From the NCBI GenBank assembly GCA_003991915.1, contig RQTK01000350.1, forward strand, positions 144,227-208,226: DNA of 64,000 nucleotides, given 5' to 3'. This stretch comes from Elysia chlorotica (Eukaryota > Mollusca > Gastropoda > Plakobranchidae). Made by a program: the position numbers and the translations under genes. A model generated the notes under the pieces. That model was not told where the DNA came from. It worked only from the letters and a program-made list of their open reading frames with translations, and made no database searches. Positions 30,253 through 39,692 of this stretch are shown piece by piece. Within the stretch, counting starts at the first letter, position 1. Each line of letters opens with the position of its first letter.

Positions 30253-33244
30253 TCTGTCTGTCTCTCTCTTTTTCCCTAAAAGAACAACACGAAAAAAGAC
30301 ATGACTTGTTGATTATTCTTTCTTTTAAATAAAAGAAAAGCCAAAATAAAAAAAATAAAAAGATTAAAAACACCAACCTTTGGTAACAACCGCAGAAATA
30401 TCCCTAATAATTGCTGTATTGAATGCATCTATATAGATAGGTCGCCTGTGGGTTTGAAAAAAGAAAAAGATATATAAAGAAACCTTGTCAAACGTTCTAT
30501 TGAAAATAGCCATACCCACATATATAACATAGTGTTTCTGTCTAAGTAATGGACATAGGCCCTAAACTATGTGTTTCACAATGATTGTACATACCATATT
30601 ATATAATCTTTCTTTATACCTAAGAAATGGTAAATTAGGAGAGACTTAGCTTTATTCGACAGTCAGACAAAAGAATTTAATTTGAACAAAAACATTGAAA
30701 TATAGTGCATATAGCAACATTTTAAACACTAGATGTTGTGCCTATAGTAAAATTTGGATGAAAAATGGTATATACGATGAAGAGGCAGAAACTATATATA
30801 GTGTGTATAGACACTTTCAAATGAGAATCGATAGAGTTGACAAAATACACTCTTTTTCTCAAACCTATACGCATGGACAATAGATCTACACCAGATACAT
30901 AGATCTAGATCTAGTAATAATAAAAATAGGCCTGTGATTGACATAAACTTATGAAGACAACTGAAAACAGCTAGTTATTTTTATCTCATTTTTCCTACTT
31001 TATCAGATTTTAGTTATTTCACATTAACTCAAAAAGTGTTCAGGCTATTCCAAGAAAATTTGCTGCACATATCAAGAAACAGATTTGTTTTTGTAATAAT
31101 AAGAAAAAAAAATTAGGCTTCATCTGGTAAAAAAAAAATCTTTTTGAGTTATTTTAAAGTGGAAAAAATTGTTTTTTTCTTCTCAATGTTTCTTATTTTC
31201 TTTTAACTGAACCAGACCACTTAGATCTATTTATTCCCGCACTGACCAAATTCCCTGGCTTGGGAACAAAGGGTTGGAGTTTGTTTTTACGGCACATCAG
31301 CAAAGTTTTGTCTATATATAATGTGGGGTTATTAGAGGTAGATAGATTCAGCAACAGGTCAGGTTGATTAGACCTATTTCTGTTATCACTACTACATCTA
31401 TTTCTCTTAGCACTATTACATCTAATTCTGTTAGGACTATCATATCTTTATCTGTTAGCACTACATTATCAATTTCTGTAAGCGCTATTGAATCTTTTTC
31501 TATAAACACATATTAGATCAGTTTCTGTTAGCACTATTTGATCAATTTCTGTTAGCACTATTGAATCTGTTGTTGTAAGCACAATGAGACCAATTTCTGT
31601 GAACACTTTTAGATCTAGCTCTACTTCTGCCAGCACTGACCAGATTCCCTGAGTTGGGAACGAGGGTCCCCAGTCCCAGCTAAAGGAGCACTGCTCCTTC
31701 CGGAGCTGGTTCACGTGGCACTCGCCATGCTGCACCTCAGGTGGGCAGTTGGGAGGGATTCTGTAGTCAGAGTTGTTGGCCCTTTCCTCCGCTTCCAGCA
31801 CTGCAGACGTGAATTCTACCCTCAGATTGTTGTTCTCTTTCTGGAATAGCGCAGCCAGAATATTAGCCAGGACTAATAGTTGCTTTAACAGAAACATTTT
31901 TAACAATTTTTTATTTCTTAAAAACAAAACAAAAAACAACAAGAACATTTTAAGTCAGTGAATTTATATACAACTTAATAGCAACATATAGAACAGTTGA
32001 AAATTGTACATACAATTGTAAAACAAACACATACATACAAAATTATACTTAAATATTTTGATCCATAATTTAAAATAGGACTATCACACATTCATTTCTA
32101 AAAGCAATAGTTTAACTGTTTCCACTCATAATTAATGTCTCATGTAAAAACTTAAGAACCCAATCCTTAGGAGACAAGAAAAGCGGGAGAGGAAAATGAG
32201 CATAGGAGTCGCTCAACAAGTGACCAGTCCTCAAAACTCAAAGAATAGTAATCTCTGGTTTAATTTTATGTTAATAGGTTGCCTGAGTTGTTCTTTTTTA
32301 AAATTCATTCATTGTTAAAAGAAAATTAATTTTTCTCTTGGTTGAGTCATAATTTCTGTTAAAAAAAAAAAAAAAGGTATGTAAGAGAGGGATACAGAAA
32401 ACTGACACTGACTAAACCAGTACGAAAAATAAGCAGCGGTTTATGTGGGGATCGCATCTGTAGCTCTCTTATTGGAAGCTGTGCGCTCTACCTTTGAGCC
32501 ACTTCATGAGAGAGTGGAAAGATAGACAGACAAACATACAAAGAGAGCCAGCAGAGGGGATAGTGGGAGAGAAAGGGAGGTTGCAAAAAAAAAAGAGAAA
32601 AAAAAGAAGTGAGAGAGAGAGAAATAACAAAACACTTTTACAAGGAAAGTATGGTCAAGGGAGAATGGTCAACTCCAACTTTCTCATCATCATCATCATG
32701 TGATGCCGATTCTGTCGGTGTTGGCGACCATGTCCCTCCACATCTCTCTCCTCGCATTTCACAACCAGGTGGATTGCATCTTCCTAGCACGTCCAAAATC
32801 TTATCTCTCTGGCTTCCTCTCGCTCTCTTTCTGTTCATCTTACCAGTTGTAATAGCATGTTCTAAACTATGTCTGCACATAACCAACAAAGTTTGCTTGT
32901 GTCCTGATTCTATTGGGGAGATTGAATTCCGTGCCTGCTTCAATTAAGAAACTTTCGTTTGTTTTTCTCTTCGTCCATGAGACTTCTTCACTTCAACTTT
33001 CTAGTCAGTTCAATAATCTGGGATTTCAGTCTAGAGCAGCCAGCTGTTCACACCTGCATGTCAAGCTCTTAGAGTCTCCGGCCTATGTACTAACAAGTGC
33101 TGGGAGTTGGCGATGGGGAAAAAGAGATTTGTTTGATATTGACCAGATGGCATAGTGACGTTACTGCACTTCTACAGCAGTGTACCCATCTCCTAGCAGT
33201 CTTAGATAAGGAAGATGGGAGATTCCGAAAGACAGGGAGGGAGG

Positions 33245-33280
<36 letters not shown>

Positions 33281-36171
33281 CCTTTCAGATCTCGTTAAAA
33301 AACTAGTGATGATCATTGACACATTTTTTTAGCAACCGAGAGGACTGATGAGCATGATTACAATAAAAATGGAAGCGTTTGTTGAATGGTCAAGTCTTGT
33401 TTACTCTTCAGTGATTGGATACCTACAGACTTGTGTAATGAAATAACTGTTGTCCGCCTATGATTTTTTTTTAGGGGCTGGCCCTACTTAAAGGGGAAGG
33501 GGTTTAGCTCCATCTGTTAACCTCTCAATGTAAAACTCTTTGACTTTCCTAACAAAGAAATGGCAGAAGGAAGATTTCTCTAATCTTCTTACGTGGCTCC
33601 AGCCTAGCCTAACGCTTGCAAAGGTACACAGGCTTGTGTATGTTCACAACTACTCCTATCACCTGAAAAAAATTTATTTAATCAGGCTCTCTTAAAATAG
33701 GTTCTTAAAACTTTATGTGAAGCAAATAGCGGATTTGAAGGGGGCTAAATAAAAAGAAAAAAAAATGCTTTAAGGGGTAGCGGGTGTGAAGACGAAGTGG
33801 ATTCGTAAACGGAGAGTTCTAAGGCGGAGACCACTGTATTTAGGATATGGAACCAACCAAAACCATGGTTACCTGAAGCATGCCTGAGATATCATAGGCA
33901 AATGGGACAAACATGTTGTCTGTTTTTCCCAGTAGTTTGCCATTGAGGATGATTTGTGCAACTGTGTCAAGGCCCTCACACACTAGGGTTAGGTTCAGTG
34001 AGCTGACAATATCTGCTGGAGCTGAAAAGAATAAGGAACACATTATAGATATGGTTTGTTTTCAAATTTCAAAGTACAAAATGGCAATGTACATGCAAAT
34101 ACAATAAAATATGTTATACTATGATACCACTATTGTTGGCTTTCTATCAAACAAGAAACTCTCCTGGCACACCCATTTAAATTCTATTTACAAGAAAGGA
34201 AACCAAACACTTTATTTTTTAAGAAAACTGAAATCCTTGAAAATTCAAAATTACCTGAACAACATGTTCTACAATGCCACACCCCAAAGTATTCTTACAT
34301 TTGGTATAAAATGTTGGGGTAGAAATAATACACAAAGTGACAAAAAACACTTGGATAGGATTGTGAAAAAGACCAGAAAGATAACAAATACCCATTTACC
34401 ATCTGACAGTGAACTAAAATTATTTGAAACACTGTTCTTCAAAGATCAAACATATACTGAAAAATAACAAACACTCCCCGCTGAGAGATCTGAAATTTAA
34501 TTTCTAAACACATCAGATAGAGTGCAGCAAGACTCATCTTTGTAGATTATAAGCTATTATATATATTTATATTTTATTTGTCATTACTATTATTATAATT
34601 TGGTTTTTCTTAATGTAGATGATTCAATGACATTGCACGTGTGTGTGTGTGTGTGTGTGCGTGTATGTGTGAGTACCTGTGTGCAAATACGTGTGAGTTT
34701 TGTAACCTGGGAATACACCGTAATTGTATATTTATTATTCTATAACCACGCCAAATTTCCCACATAGACTAATAAAGTAATCTTTTCTTAAGAATTGACG
34801 CTTAAGATTGCAATAATCTCTAGAGATTTCACACGAATATAGATAATTATATTATATACAATTATACATACACTATGGAACTTTTTTAAGATTGATGCAG
34901 TGTTTTCAAATGTTGGTGTAAAAATATTCTTCAAGTTTTGTCCTAATGTAACTTGTAAGATTTAGTTCATTCTATCCCGCAAGTGAGATGATGTTTTCCC
35001 ATTAAAAAAACAATTATGACAATTAAAATATTTAAACTTTTTTAAAAAGATTATTTACTACCTGAGAAATTGAGAGAGTACGTCCAGTTCCTTCTGCCCA
35101 GGTATCGGAGGTTGACATCATTATCTCTATACAGAGGATTCCCTATGAGGCCTTGGTTTAGCAGAGCAGAATATTGAGTTCCAGGCACCTTTCCGCGTAT
35201 ATTTACACCTGCAAACAAAAATTAGAACATTGTGCATTCCTCAAACCATGACAAAATAATTATTAATCATTATTTTACCGATTTGATGGTATCAACAATC
35301 CTTCATTTCATTGCATAGGCCATGCGTGAAGGGACACAAACTTGTCCTGTGCCTCCATGCATCTAGACCAAAGCTCAGAATAGACGCCTTTATTCATATT
35401 ATAAATCTTTGTTTTTAGAGTACTGACAATGAATGAGTGTCAAACACTGTATTCAATGGACACGAACATCTTTTTTGATAGTATTCCCTTTTTTACCCCC
35501 TCAATAATATCTTAAGTTCATGCTCTCTCTTTTCCTATCCCTCATAAGGACCAGATGAATAAAAAGAGTTAAAGAGTCTGCCTTATGAACATGAATATTA
35601 ACTTTCCCAATCATGTGTGGTGTGAATACAACGCCAATGTTTTACAATTATGCTTGGCTTCAAGCTCCTCCCTTTACAAATTATTTGTCTTTCATCCTTT
35701 GCAGCAAAATTGAAAAGATTATTAGCAGTCACGAGAATTGAGAAACGGAGCGGGGGCCTTGAGACAACCAAACAGATTATAATACTTCATTGCCTTTAAA
35801 CCAAATTTGAGGGATATTATGATACAAGCTAATTTCTAATAAATTTAATCAGGTTTTTTAAAGCATGTACAAGTGTCTGATTCTTTTTTTGTTGCATCTA
35901 ACTACAAATAATCATGAGTTTGTAACTTTGTTCTTGCTTTTTACTTTGAAAAACTTGATGAAGCTTCGGAAATCCGGCAAACATGATGAATATCAAGAAA
36001 AAACCATAATAATAATGACCTCTCCTTAGGACCTGTGTCTTCTGTCTCATCAACTTTACCTGCTGAGTCCGACACGGTCCAATCTCTGTCCGACAAGGAG
36101 AGCCTTGTGAAGGCCACACAGCTTGGAACTGCCACCAGAAGAAAAAAACCAGCTGCAGGGAAGAACAGCAT
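12310..36171 (-). CDS. MANBA: Beta-mannosidase, 18 coding exons
   Basis: Family GH2 lysosomal exo-beta-mannosidase, which removes terminal beta-mannose during glycoprotein breakdown. Exons, 5' to 3': 36060-36171, 35062-35208, 33873-34021, 31641-31840, 30378-30445, 29329-29504, 28360-28552, 27763-27972, 26373-26510, 23174-23330, 22177-22290, 20954-21133, 20114-20211, 19497-19644, 17059-17211, 15851-16029, 13488-13676, 12310-12627. Every junction has GT-AG sites and matching phase except 8/9. The product is about 975 residues, against 879 in human. It starts with a signal peptide. Conserved blocks include [50 protein letters not shown] (acid/base Glu near 482), SEYGIQSW (nucleophile Glu near 578) and [16 protein letters not shown]. 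Oddities: the 8/9 frame conflict, a partial duplication of exon 12, and a hydrophobic C-terminus. Confidence 0.93.
13150..13413 (+). pseudogene. LINE C-terminal fragment with CCHC-like finger
   Basis: The plus strand reads [14 protein letters not shown], then [10 protein letters not shown] and a TAA at 13411. This C-x2-C, GL-x2-H-x3-C layout is the cysteine motif at the C-terminus of many metazoan non-LTR retrotransposon ORFs. Only the last part is readable and it lies antisense in MANBA intron 17. Class beyond non-LTR is not claimed. Confidence 0.6.
13841..13892. repeat. GATA microsatellite
   Basis: GATA units with two small interruptions, in MANBA intron 16. Confidence 0.9.
14576..14912. 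repeat. Three-copy compound satellite with embedded GATA arrays
   Basis: Three near-identical blocks start at 14576, 14717 and 14842 (AGGGTTTAGCCTYCACACTG through GAAACTGTTACATTTGCAG). Copies 1 and 2 are followed by GATA runs of different length (14647-14698, 14786-14823). A 16-base extra copy of the block start sits at each junction (14701, 14826). Confidence 0.9.
15700..15840 (+). mobile_element. SINE tail fragments
   Basis: CCCCAATATAGCCTATATGG and a second partial repeat (GTCAGACATTAGTTTAGGCA and CCGTCCGCAATAAAGCC) match the SINE tail twice in tandem. They end 10 bases before the MANBA exon 16 donor. A further short reverse fragment lies at 15060-15101. Confidence 0.55.
16343..16435. repeat. 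CTGT/CT compound microsatellite
   Basis: CTGT units (16341-16382) pass into about 26 CT units. The array abuts the 5' end of the SINE at 16436. Confidence 0.95.
16436..16677 (+). mobile_element. Full-length tRNA-derived SINE
   Basis: Head with a B-box-like GGCTCGAATCCC, then ACTCCCTACTGGTTGGGTCG, GTGACCGGCTGAGACAGGAG and a tail ending GTTAAATCAACTCAACTCAA before CT-rich sequence. It is the best-preserved plus-strand member of the family in the window. Confidence 0.8.
18103..18319. other. Assembly gap (217 N) after a TA array
   Basis: N bases directly follow a TA microsatellite (18067-18102), a usual cause of assembly breaks. It lies in MANBA intron 14, so no coding exon appears to be lost. 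Confidence 0.99.
18768..19093. mobile_element. SINE-like insert flanked by 47-bp perfect direct repeats
   Basis: The 47 bases at 18768-18814 (TTCACAGAGGTGCTACGACA onward) recur exactly at 19047-19093. The 232 bases between contain GGCTCAAAGCGCTTTACATA and end TTTTTAGGCCTCTAAG. The repeats may be an unusually long target duplication or termini of a small element. Confidence 0.65.
19260..19486 (+). mobile_element. SINE adjacent to MANBA exon 14
   Basis: A diverged copy of the main SINE: CCCCTACTGGTTGGCTCCGT, GTCAGTTTAATGTGATCAGC and a tail with TATAGCCTATATAGTGCTGA. It ends 9 bases before the exon 14 donor. Confidence 0.7.
20954..21133 (-). CDS. MANBA: MANBA exon 12 with catalytic nucleophile
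   Basis: It encodes [10 protein letters not shown], then [11 protein letters not shown] (Glu is the GH2 nucleophile by homology) and HRQHHAGG. The acceptor is AAACTCAG at 21135-21134 and the donor is GGGG before GTAAGT. The first 107 coding bases plus the acceptor and 38 bases of intron are perfectly duplicated just upstream in gene direction (21172-21316). Confidence 0.92.
21027..21316. repeat. Perfect 145-bp tandem duplication of part of MANBA exon 12
   Basis: Units 21027-21171 and 21172-21316 are identical base for base. The outer unit carries an acceptor and 107 coding bases but no donor. Since 145 is not a multiple of 3, transcripts that use the outer acceptor and read through both copies would be frameshifted. 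The inner acceptor alone gives the normal product. Confidence 0.95.
21499..21750. repeat. GA arrays in MANBA intron 11
   Basis: Several GA runs (21499-21540, 21629-21691, 21707-21743) separated by short unique pieces, including a tandem AAAGGGAAATATAATG. Arg-Glu frames across it are artefacts. Confidence 0.95.
21880..22116 (+). mobile_element. tRNA-derived SINE, second subfamily
   Basis: The head GCTTAAGTGGTAGAGCGCTT (A-box-like) and GGTTTGATCCC (B-box-like) are followed by the common GAGACCGGCTGAGACAGAAG core and tail. The same head occurs at 23362. Confidence 0.7.
23174..23330 (-). CDS. MANBA: MANBA exon 10 with acid/base glutamate
   Basis: The exon starts [20 protein letters not shown]. 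The first Glu of NENE is the family's general acid/base by homology. Both splice sites are canonical (GATATGCAG, and ATAG before GTAAGT). A 250-base SINE lies just upstream in gene direction (23362-23612). Confidence 0.9.
23362..23612 (+). mobile_element. tRNA-derived SINE, second subfamily
   Basis: Head GGCTTAAGTGGTAGAGCACC with a B-box-like AGTTTGATCCCC, then GTGACCTGCTGAGACAGAAG and a decayed tail running into ACCAACCAAACC. It is a SINE rather than a functional tRNA gene, because the anticodon arm and acceptor pairing are not intact. Confidence 0.7.
24410..25433 (+). pseudogene. Transposon-like ORF remnant, unclassified
   Basis: Two frames (24638-24955 and 24861-25430) together read like a decayed protein. 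The C-terminal part has [20 protein letters not shown] and, after a poly-T run, APHLN with IQRRKRIAQ. This resembles the GEQGTES...N.L...RRKR ending seen in uncharacterised repetitive ORFs of invertebrates. I cannot name the superfamily. Frame changes and stops indicate it is inactive. It lies in MANBA intron 9. Confidence 0.45.
26672..26815 (-). mobile_element. SINE tail, reverse orientation
   Basis: GTTGAGTTGGTTTAACGTCC, then ACTGATGTCTGACAATTTTA and GACTTCTGTCTCAGCCCATC, followed by a GATA array (26820-26873). Confidence 0.7.
27556..27716 (-). mobile_element. SINE tail, reverse orientation
   Basis: AACTAATGTCTGACAATTTT, GACTCCTCTCTCAGCCAGTC and ACTCAACCAGTAGGGGAC match the family core. 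It ends about 45 bases from the MANBA exon 8 boundary. Confidence 0.7.
27763..27972 (-). CDS. MANBA: MANBA exon 8 (right boundary firm, left boundary uncertain)
   Basis: It encodes [20 protein letters not shown] and IPADNFQ, and ends in RVWGGWG where the family has RVWGGGIYE. The acceptor is TCTTCAG at 27974-27973. The only nearby GT is at 27762-27761 (GTCCAT, a weak donor) and leaves one extra base, whereas exon 9 begins in phase 0. A 9-base tandem copy (TGGGGAGGA, TGGGGAGGT) sits exactly at the end. The allele may be damaged or misassembled, or splicing may be non-standard. Confidence 0.7.
28018..28084 (-). mobile_element. SINE head fragment
   Basis: GCTTCAAACCAGATACTTCC and GACAATGCTCTACTCATTAA are the reverse complement of a tRNA-like head. 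No core or tail is attached. Confidence 0.4.
29805..30030 (-). mobile_element. Diverged tRNA-derived SINE
   Basis: A reverse-oriented tail-like segment (TTAAAGTCTGAGAATTTCAT) is followed by AGGTTCAAACCTGGGACCC (a B-box complement) and GCTGTCGGCTCTACTGACAA. Confidence 0.5.
30103..30249. repeat. CT microsatellites
   Basis: CT runs at 30103-30131 and 30160-30249, separated by 28 bases, in MANBA intron 5. Confidence 0.95.
31238..31272 (-). pseudogene. Decayed copy of MANBA exon 4 end
   Basis: CGCACTGACCAAATTCCCTG and the following GCTTGGGAACAAAGGG match the exon 4 3' end and its donor (31633-31670) with a few mismatches, about 400 bases further down the intron. It probably marks a local duplication that also produced the 24-bp array. 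Confidence 0.6.
31375..31632. repeat. 24-bp minisatellite beside MANBA exon 4
   Basis: Ten or so degenerate units like TTTCTGTTAGCACTATTGAA, with a period of about 24 bases. They run directly into CTTCTGCCAGCACTGACCAG, the exon 4 donor. Because 24 is divisible by 3, the minus-strand exon frame stays open through most of the array as an eight-residue repeat (e.g. TEIDQIVL). No amino acid pattern suggests a real protein repeat. Confidence 0.8.
31641..31840 (-). CDS. MANBA: MANBA exon 4
   Basis: It encodes the [20 protein letters not shown] and [15 protein letters not shown] part of the N-terminal GH2 sandwich domain. The acceptor is TTCCAG at 31842-31841 and the donor ends TG before GTCAGT at 31640. 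The sequence across this donor resembles the unit of the adjacent minisatellite (31375-31632). A decayed second copy of the exon end lies at 31238-31272. Confidence 0.9.
32400..32512 (-). mobile_element. SINE head, reverse orientation
   Basis: ACTGACACTGACTAAACCAG, GGGATCGCATCTGTAGCTC and GCTGTGCGCTCTACCTTTGA look like the reverse complement of a tRNA-like head plus core start. Confidence 0.45.
32700..33110 (-). pseudogene. LINE 3' ORF fragment
   Basis: The minus strand reads [20 protein letters not shown], followed in another frame by WRDMVAN-like sequence. This is the ending common to many animal non-LTR retrotransposon reverse transcriptase ORFs. Stops and frameshifts are present. It lies in MANBA intron 3, sense to MANBA. 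Confidence 0.6.
34111..34790 (+). pseudogene. 5'-truncated non-LTR retrotransposon end
   Basis: Frame 34111-34467 reads [24 protein letters not shown] and [10 protein letters not shown], the region after the reverse transcriptase catalytic core in jockey/CR1/Rex-like LINEs. After the stop, an AT-rich 3' tail contains a GT run (34639-34658) and ends near AATAAAGTAATC (34771). It is antisense in MANBA intron 2. The catalytic domain is missing, so it is dead. Confidence 0.7.
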
Positions 36172-36207
36172 TCTCAATCCCAAACAAAAAGCGGGTTTAC
36201 ATTCTCT
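36060..36207 (-). CDS. MANBA: MANBA first coding exon with signal peptide
   Basis: ATG at 36169-36171 opens a classical signal peptide ([20 protein letters not shown]) before the mature start. Upstream, TTTTTGTTCTTTCCCAG gives a strong acceptor at 36208-36209, so the exon probably begins at 36207 and at least one further 5' exon exists. The 36 bases between acceptor and ATG are open in frame, so a longer N-terminus cannot be excluded, but the signal peptide directly after this Met favours it. The donor is CAG followed by GTAAAG at 36059-36058. An immediate ATG-TAA micro-ORF lies in the leader in another frame. Confidence 0.8.
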
Positions 36208-37340
36208 CTGGGAAAGAACAAAAATTCAGATCTTAAAATTCTAAATGAAAACATAAAAACTTATGAGATCAACACAGAGCTACACCATTTAAGTATCACT
36301 TGTGTGCCATCAAGCACTGTTTAGATTTAGTACATTGTTTTAAGGTTTAGAATTAACGTTAAGAACATTTTTTAAATCAAACTTGATCGACAGTGGCTTC
36401 ATCTGGCCTTGAGCTTAGTCTACTTCTCCCGACAGTTTAACTCATAATTTATAAATTGTTTCATTACTTTATGCCATACTAGTTAAATTAATTTTCTAAC
36501 TGCAGTTTTAAAAGATGAAAATGCAAATCAACTTTACTGTAGAGAACAAAAAAACAACATATTTCTCGCAACAAGGAGTCATCTATGAAAATTCTTCAAT
36601 TCTATCCAGACATGCAAAGAGCCATATGCCTATCCTTTGAGTCATTGCTCTCTGCTTTTGGTCAGACCGATTTTTTTTACAATGCTTACTATAAGTATAA
36701 TTATATAGGTGCCACCATTGCGCTCTTATATAAAAAAAAAAAACTTTCTAAGAAGGTTTTTTCAATGGTTTGTCCCCTTAACTAGCTTAGTTAGAGCCCT
36801 AGTGACTTGATTGTTGAGTTGCATAGTATGAGTGAATCACTGATGTCTGTTCAGTGAAATTTTGATCCGCTGTGAAGTCTGAATTGCTGTCCATTTTCAT
36901 TCACTGGTTTTAATTATCTTTGACTCTAACTGACACTTTCATTGGAGTTTAATTAAAAAAGATGTCAAAGTCATCGACAGTTATCCTCTTTGGGTACATC
37001 ATATCTAAAAATAATTATACCTGAGCACGCAAGTGGTTCAGCTCCACAAAATATCGTACAAGTTTTATTTTAAATTAGGTTCAAGCAATGAATAGAGTTG
37101 ACTTTGAAACAGGTTCAGCATTCGTCTAATCACAGAGGCCTTGCAATAACGGGTCCCTTAGCAAACTGGAAGAATAATAAGGAAGAAAATATGCACCGGC
37201 ATCCAATTATAGCTCCATCCTTTAAAATTTAAAAGCTTAGCCTAAAGTTCATCTTAAGTCAACTTTATGTATGCTTTCCTTAGAGTCTAGATCTAGATGC
37301 AGATAGATATTATTTGGGAAAGACTTCTGTGTGTCAGCCA

Positions 37341-38196
37341 GGGATGCCACCAATGAAATACAAAAAAGCCTGAAAATCCTTGATCGCTCACCAAATTCAT
37401 TTTTACACCCATGATCACATTCTCAAGTTTGTGAAAACTGACTAGTTGCCCTGGTGTATTGTACAAACTAACTCCCATTGGCATTCATTTGTTTCCCTGT
37501 CTATAGACATTTGAGATGATATTACCAGCATTGACTAAACCTAATATTATATTTTATCCCCCATAAGACCATGTTATTTCAACACCAGATCAATACATAT
37601 TAAATTATTATTTATAATCGTCTGGGATGGAATCCATAAATGGAAACCATCCATCTGGATTTGTTGTTTTGAAATATGGTCTACAGATCATACCTACAGC
37701 AACAAAGACACAGATTACTAGAGTAGGGTGCCCAAGACTGAGTGGTAGATTTTTTTATATTATAGCCTATAAAACGAGACAAAAATTGTGCCAAGTGCCA
37801 TCTTAAAGTAATCTGTAGTCTAGCTAGAGCTAGAAATCTAGATGTAAACGGTCTGATAGTTAATTGATTCTATACTTTGGTAGGCTACTGAGAAAGTGGG
37901 ATCTGAGGTAATTTAGTCCCAGATAACTATGAAAGAATTCAATGCCTAGTTATTTAGATCTCAAAAGTAAATCTATACAATCTAAAATAATTATGTATAT
38001 AGAGCTATGTGATTTTTATTAATTTTTGATACTCAATCTAGACCTAAACTCTAGGTTCAGATGTTTAGGTCTAGATCTAATACTGCAATGTACATTCTAT
38101 GTTCCAAACAAGTTCGCTTTTTGTTCTGATCTAGTGTCTGTTTTAACAAAACACTAAAATCAAAGTGCTGACTACATCTGTGTGTGAGTGTGTGTG

Positions 38197-38240
<44 letters not shown>

Positions 38241-38589
38241 GCGATCATTTGCAATCCCCACTTTCCTTTCACTTTCAGTTTCGGGGAAATGAGTAATTCC
38301 GAGAAAACTGGAAGTTTGCTACTCGGTAAATATTCTCAGGCATCAGCTACCGTCCCCTCTTGCTTTCCATATGCAGGGATGCCACCAATGAAATACAAAA
38401 AAGCCTGAAAATCCTCGATCGCTCACCAAATTCATTTTTACACCCATGATCACATTCCCAAGTTTGTGAAACTGACTAGTTGCCCTGGTGTATTGTACAA
38501 ACAAGTTCGCTTTTTGTTCTAATCTAGTGTCTGTTTTAACAAAACACTAAAATCAAAGTGCTGACTACATCTGTGTGTGAGTGTGTGTG

Positions 38590-38633
<44 letters not shown>

Positions 38634-39435
38634 GCGATCATTTGCATACCCCACTTTCCTTTCACTTTCAGTTTCGGGGAAATGAGTAATTCCGAGAAAA
38701 CTGGAAGTTTGCTACTCGGTAAATATTCTCAGGCATCAGCTACCGTCCCCTCTTGCTTTCCATATCGTCAGCATTAACTAAACCTAATATTATATTTGAT
38801 CCCCATAAGACCATGTTATACGGTTATTTCAACACCTGATCAATACGTATTAAATTATTATAATTGTCTGGGATGGAATCCATACATGAAAACCATCCAT
38901 CTGGATTTGTTGTTTTAAAATATGGTCTACAGACCACAACTCAGCAAAAAAGACACAGATTACTGGAGTAGGGTGCTCAAGACTGAGTGGTAGATTATTT
39001 TATAGCCTGTAAAAGGAAACCAAAATTGTGCCAAGTGCCATCTAAATGTAATCTAGAATCTAGCTAGAGCTAGAAATCTAGATGTAAACGGTCTGATAGT
39101 TAATTGATTCTATACTTAGGTAGGCTACTGAGAAAGTAGAATCTGAGGTAATTTAGTCCCAGCTCACTATGAAAGAATTCAATGCCTAGTTATTTAGATC
39201 TTAAAAAGCAGATCTATACAATCTAAAATAACTATGTATATAGAGCTATGTGATTTTATTTGTTTTTCGTACTCAATCTAGATTCTAGGTTTAGATGTTT
39301 AGGTCTAGATCTAATGCTGCAGTGTACATTCTATGTCCCAAACAAGTTCGCTTTTTGTTCTGATCTAGTGTCTGTTTTAACAAACCACTAAAATCAAAGT
39401 GCTGACTACATCTTTTTGTGTGTGTGTGTGAGAGA
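37341..39435. repeat. Shuffled tandem duplication (blocks a-c-b-a-b-c-b')
   Basis: Block a (GGGATGCCACCAATGAAATA onward) lies at 37341-37468 and 38376-38502. Block c (CTAAACCTAATATTATATTT onward) lies at 37528-38109 and 38767-39340. Block b (AAGTTCGCTTTTTGTTCT onward, with GT and GA microsatellites, ending CTTTCCATAT) lies at 38110-38372 and 38502-38765, with a truncated third copy at 39341-39435. Copies are more than 90 percent alike by eye. A diverged relative of block c is at 57170-57590. Confidence 0.85.
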
Positions 39436-39439
39436 GAGA

Positions 39440-39692
39440 GTTGTTGAGTTGAGTTGGTTTTAACACCCAACATCAGCACTATATATAGGCTATATTGTGG
39501 ACAGGCCCCAAGATGGACGTCTGACAATTGTATGTGCTGCCACACACGAGACAGGGCGGGGATACCATGACTCCTGTCTCAGCCAGTCACATTATACTGA
39601 CTCTGACCCAACCATGTAGGGCATGCAACCGCCAGGATTCAAACTCGGGACCTTTTGCGTTGGAAGCCGATGTTTCACTCACACCCAACTCA
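39440..39692 (-). mobile_element. Full-length SINE, reverse orientation
   Basis: GTTGAGTTGAGTTGGTTTTA, ATGTGCTGCCACACACGAGA, GACTCCTGTCTCAGCCAGTC and GGATTCAAACTCGGGACC (a B-box complement) make a complete member inserted at the end of the truncated block b'. Confidence 0.8.

Noticed and set aside
36169-36183. MANBA start at 36183
   Set aside because: That codon is TTG. The first ATG followed by a clean signal peptide is at 36171.
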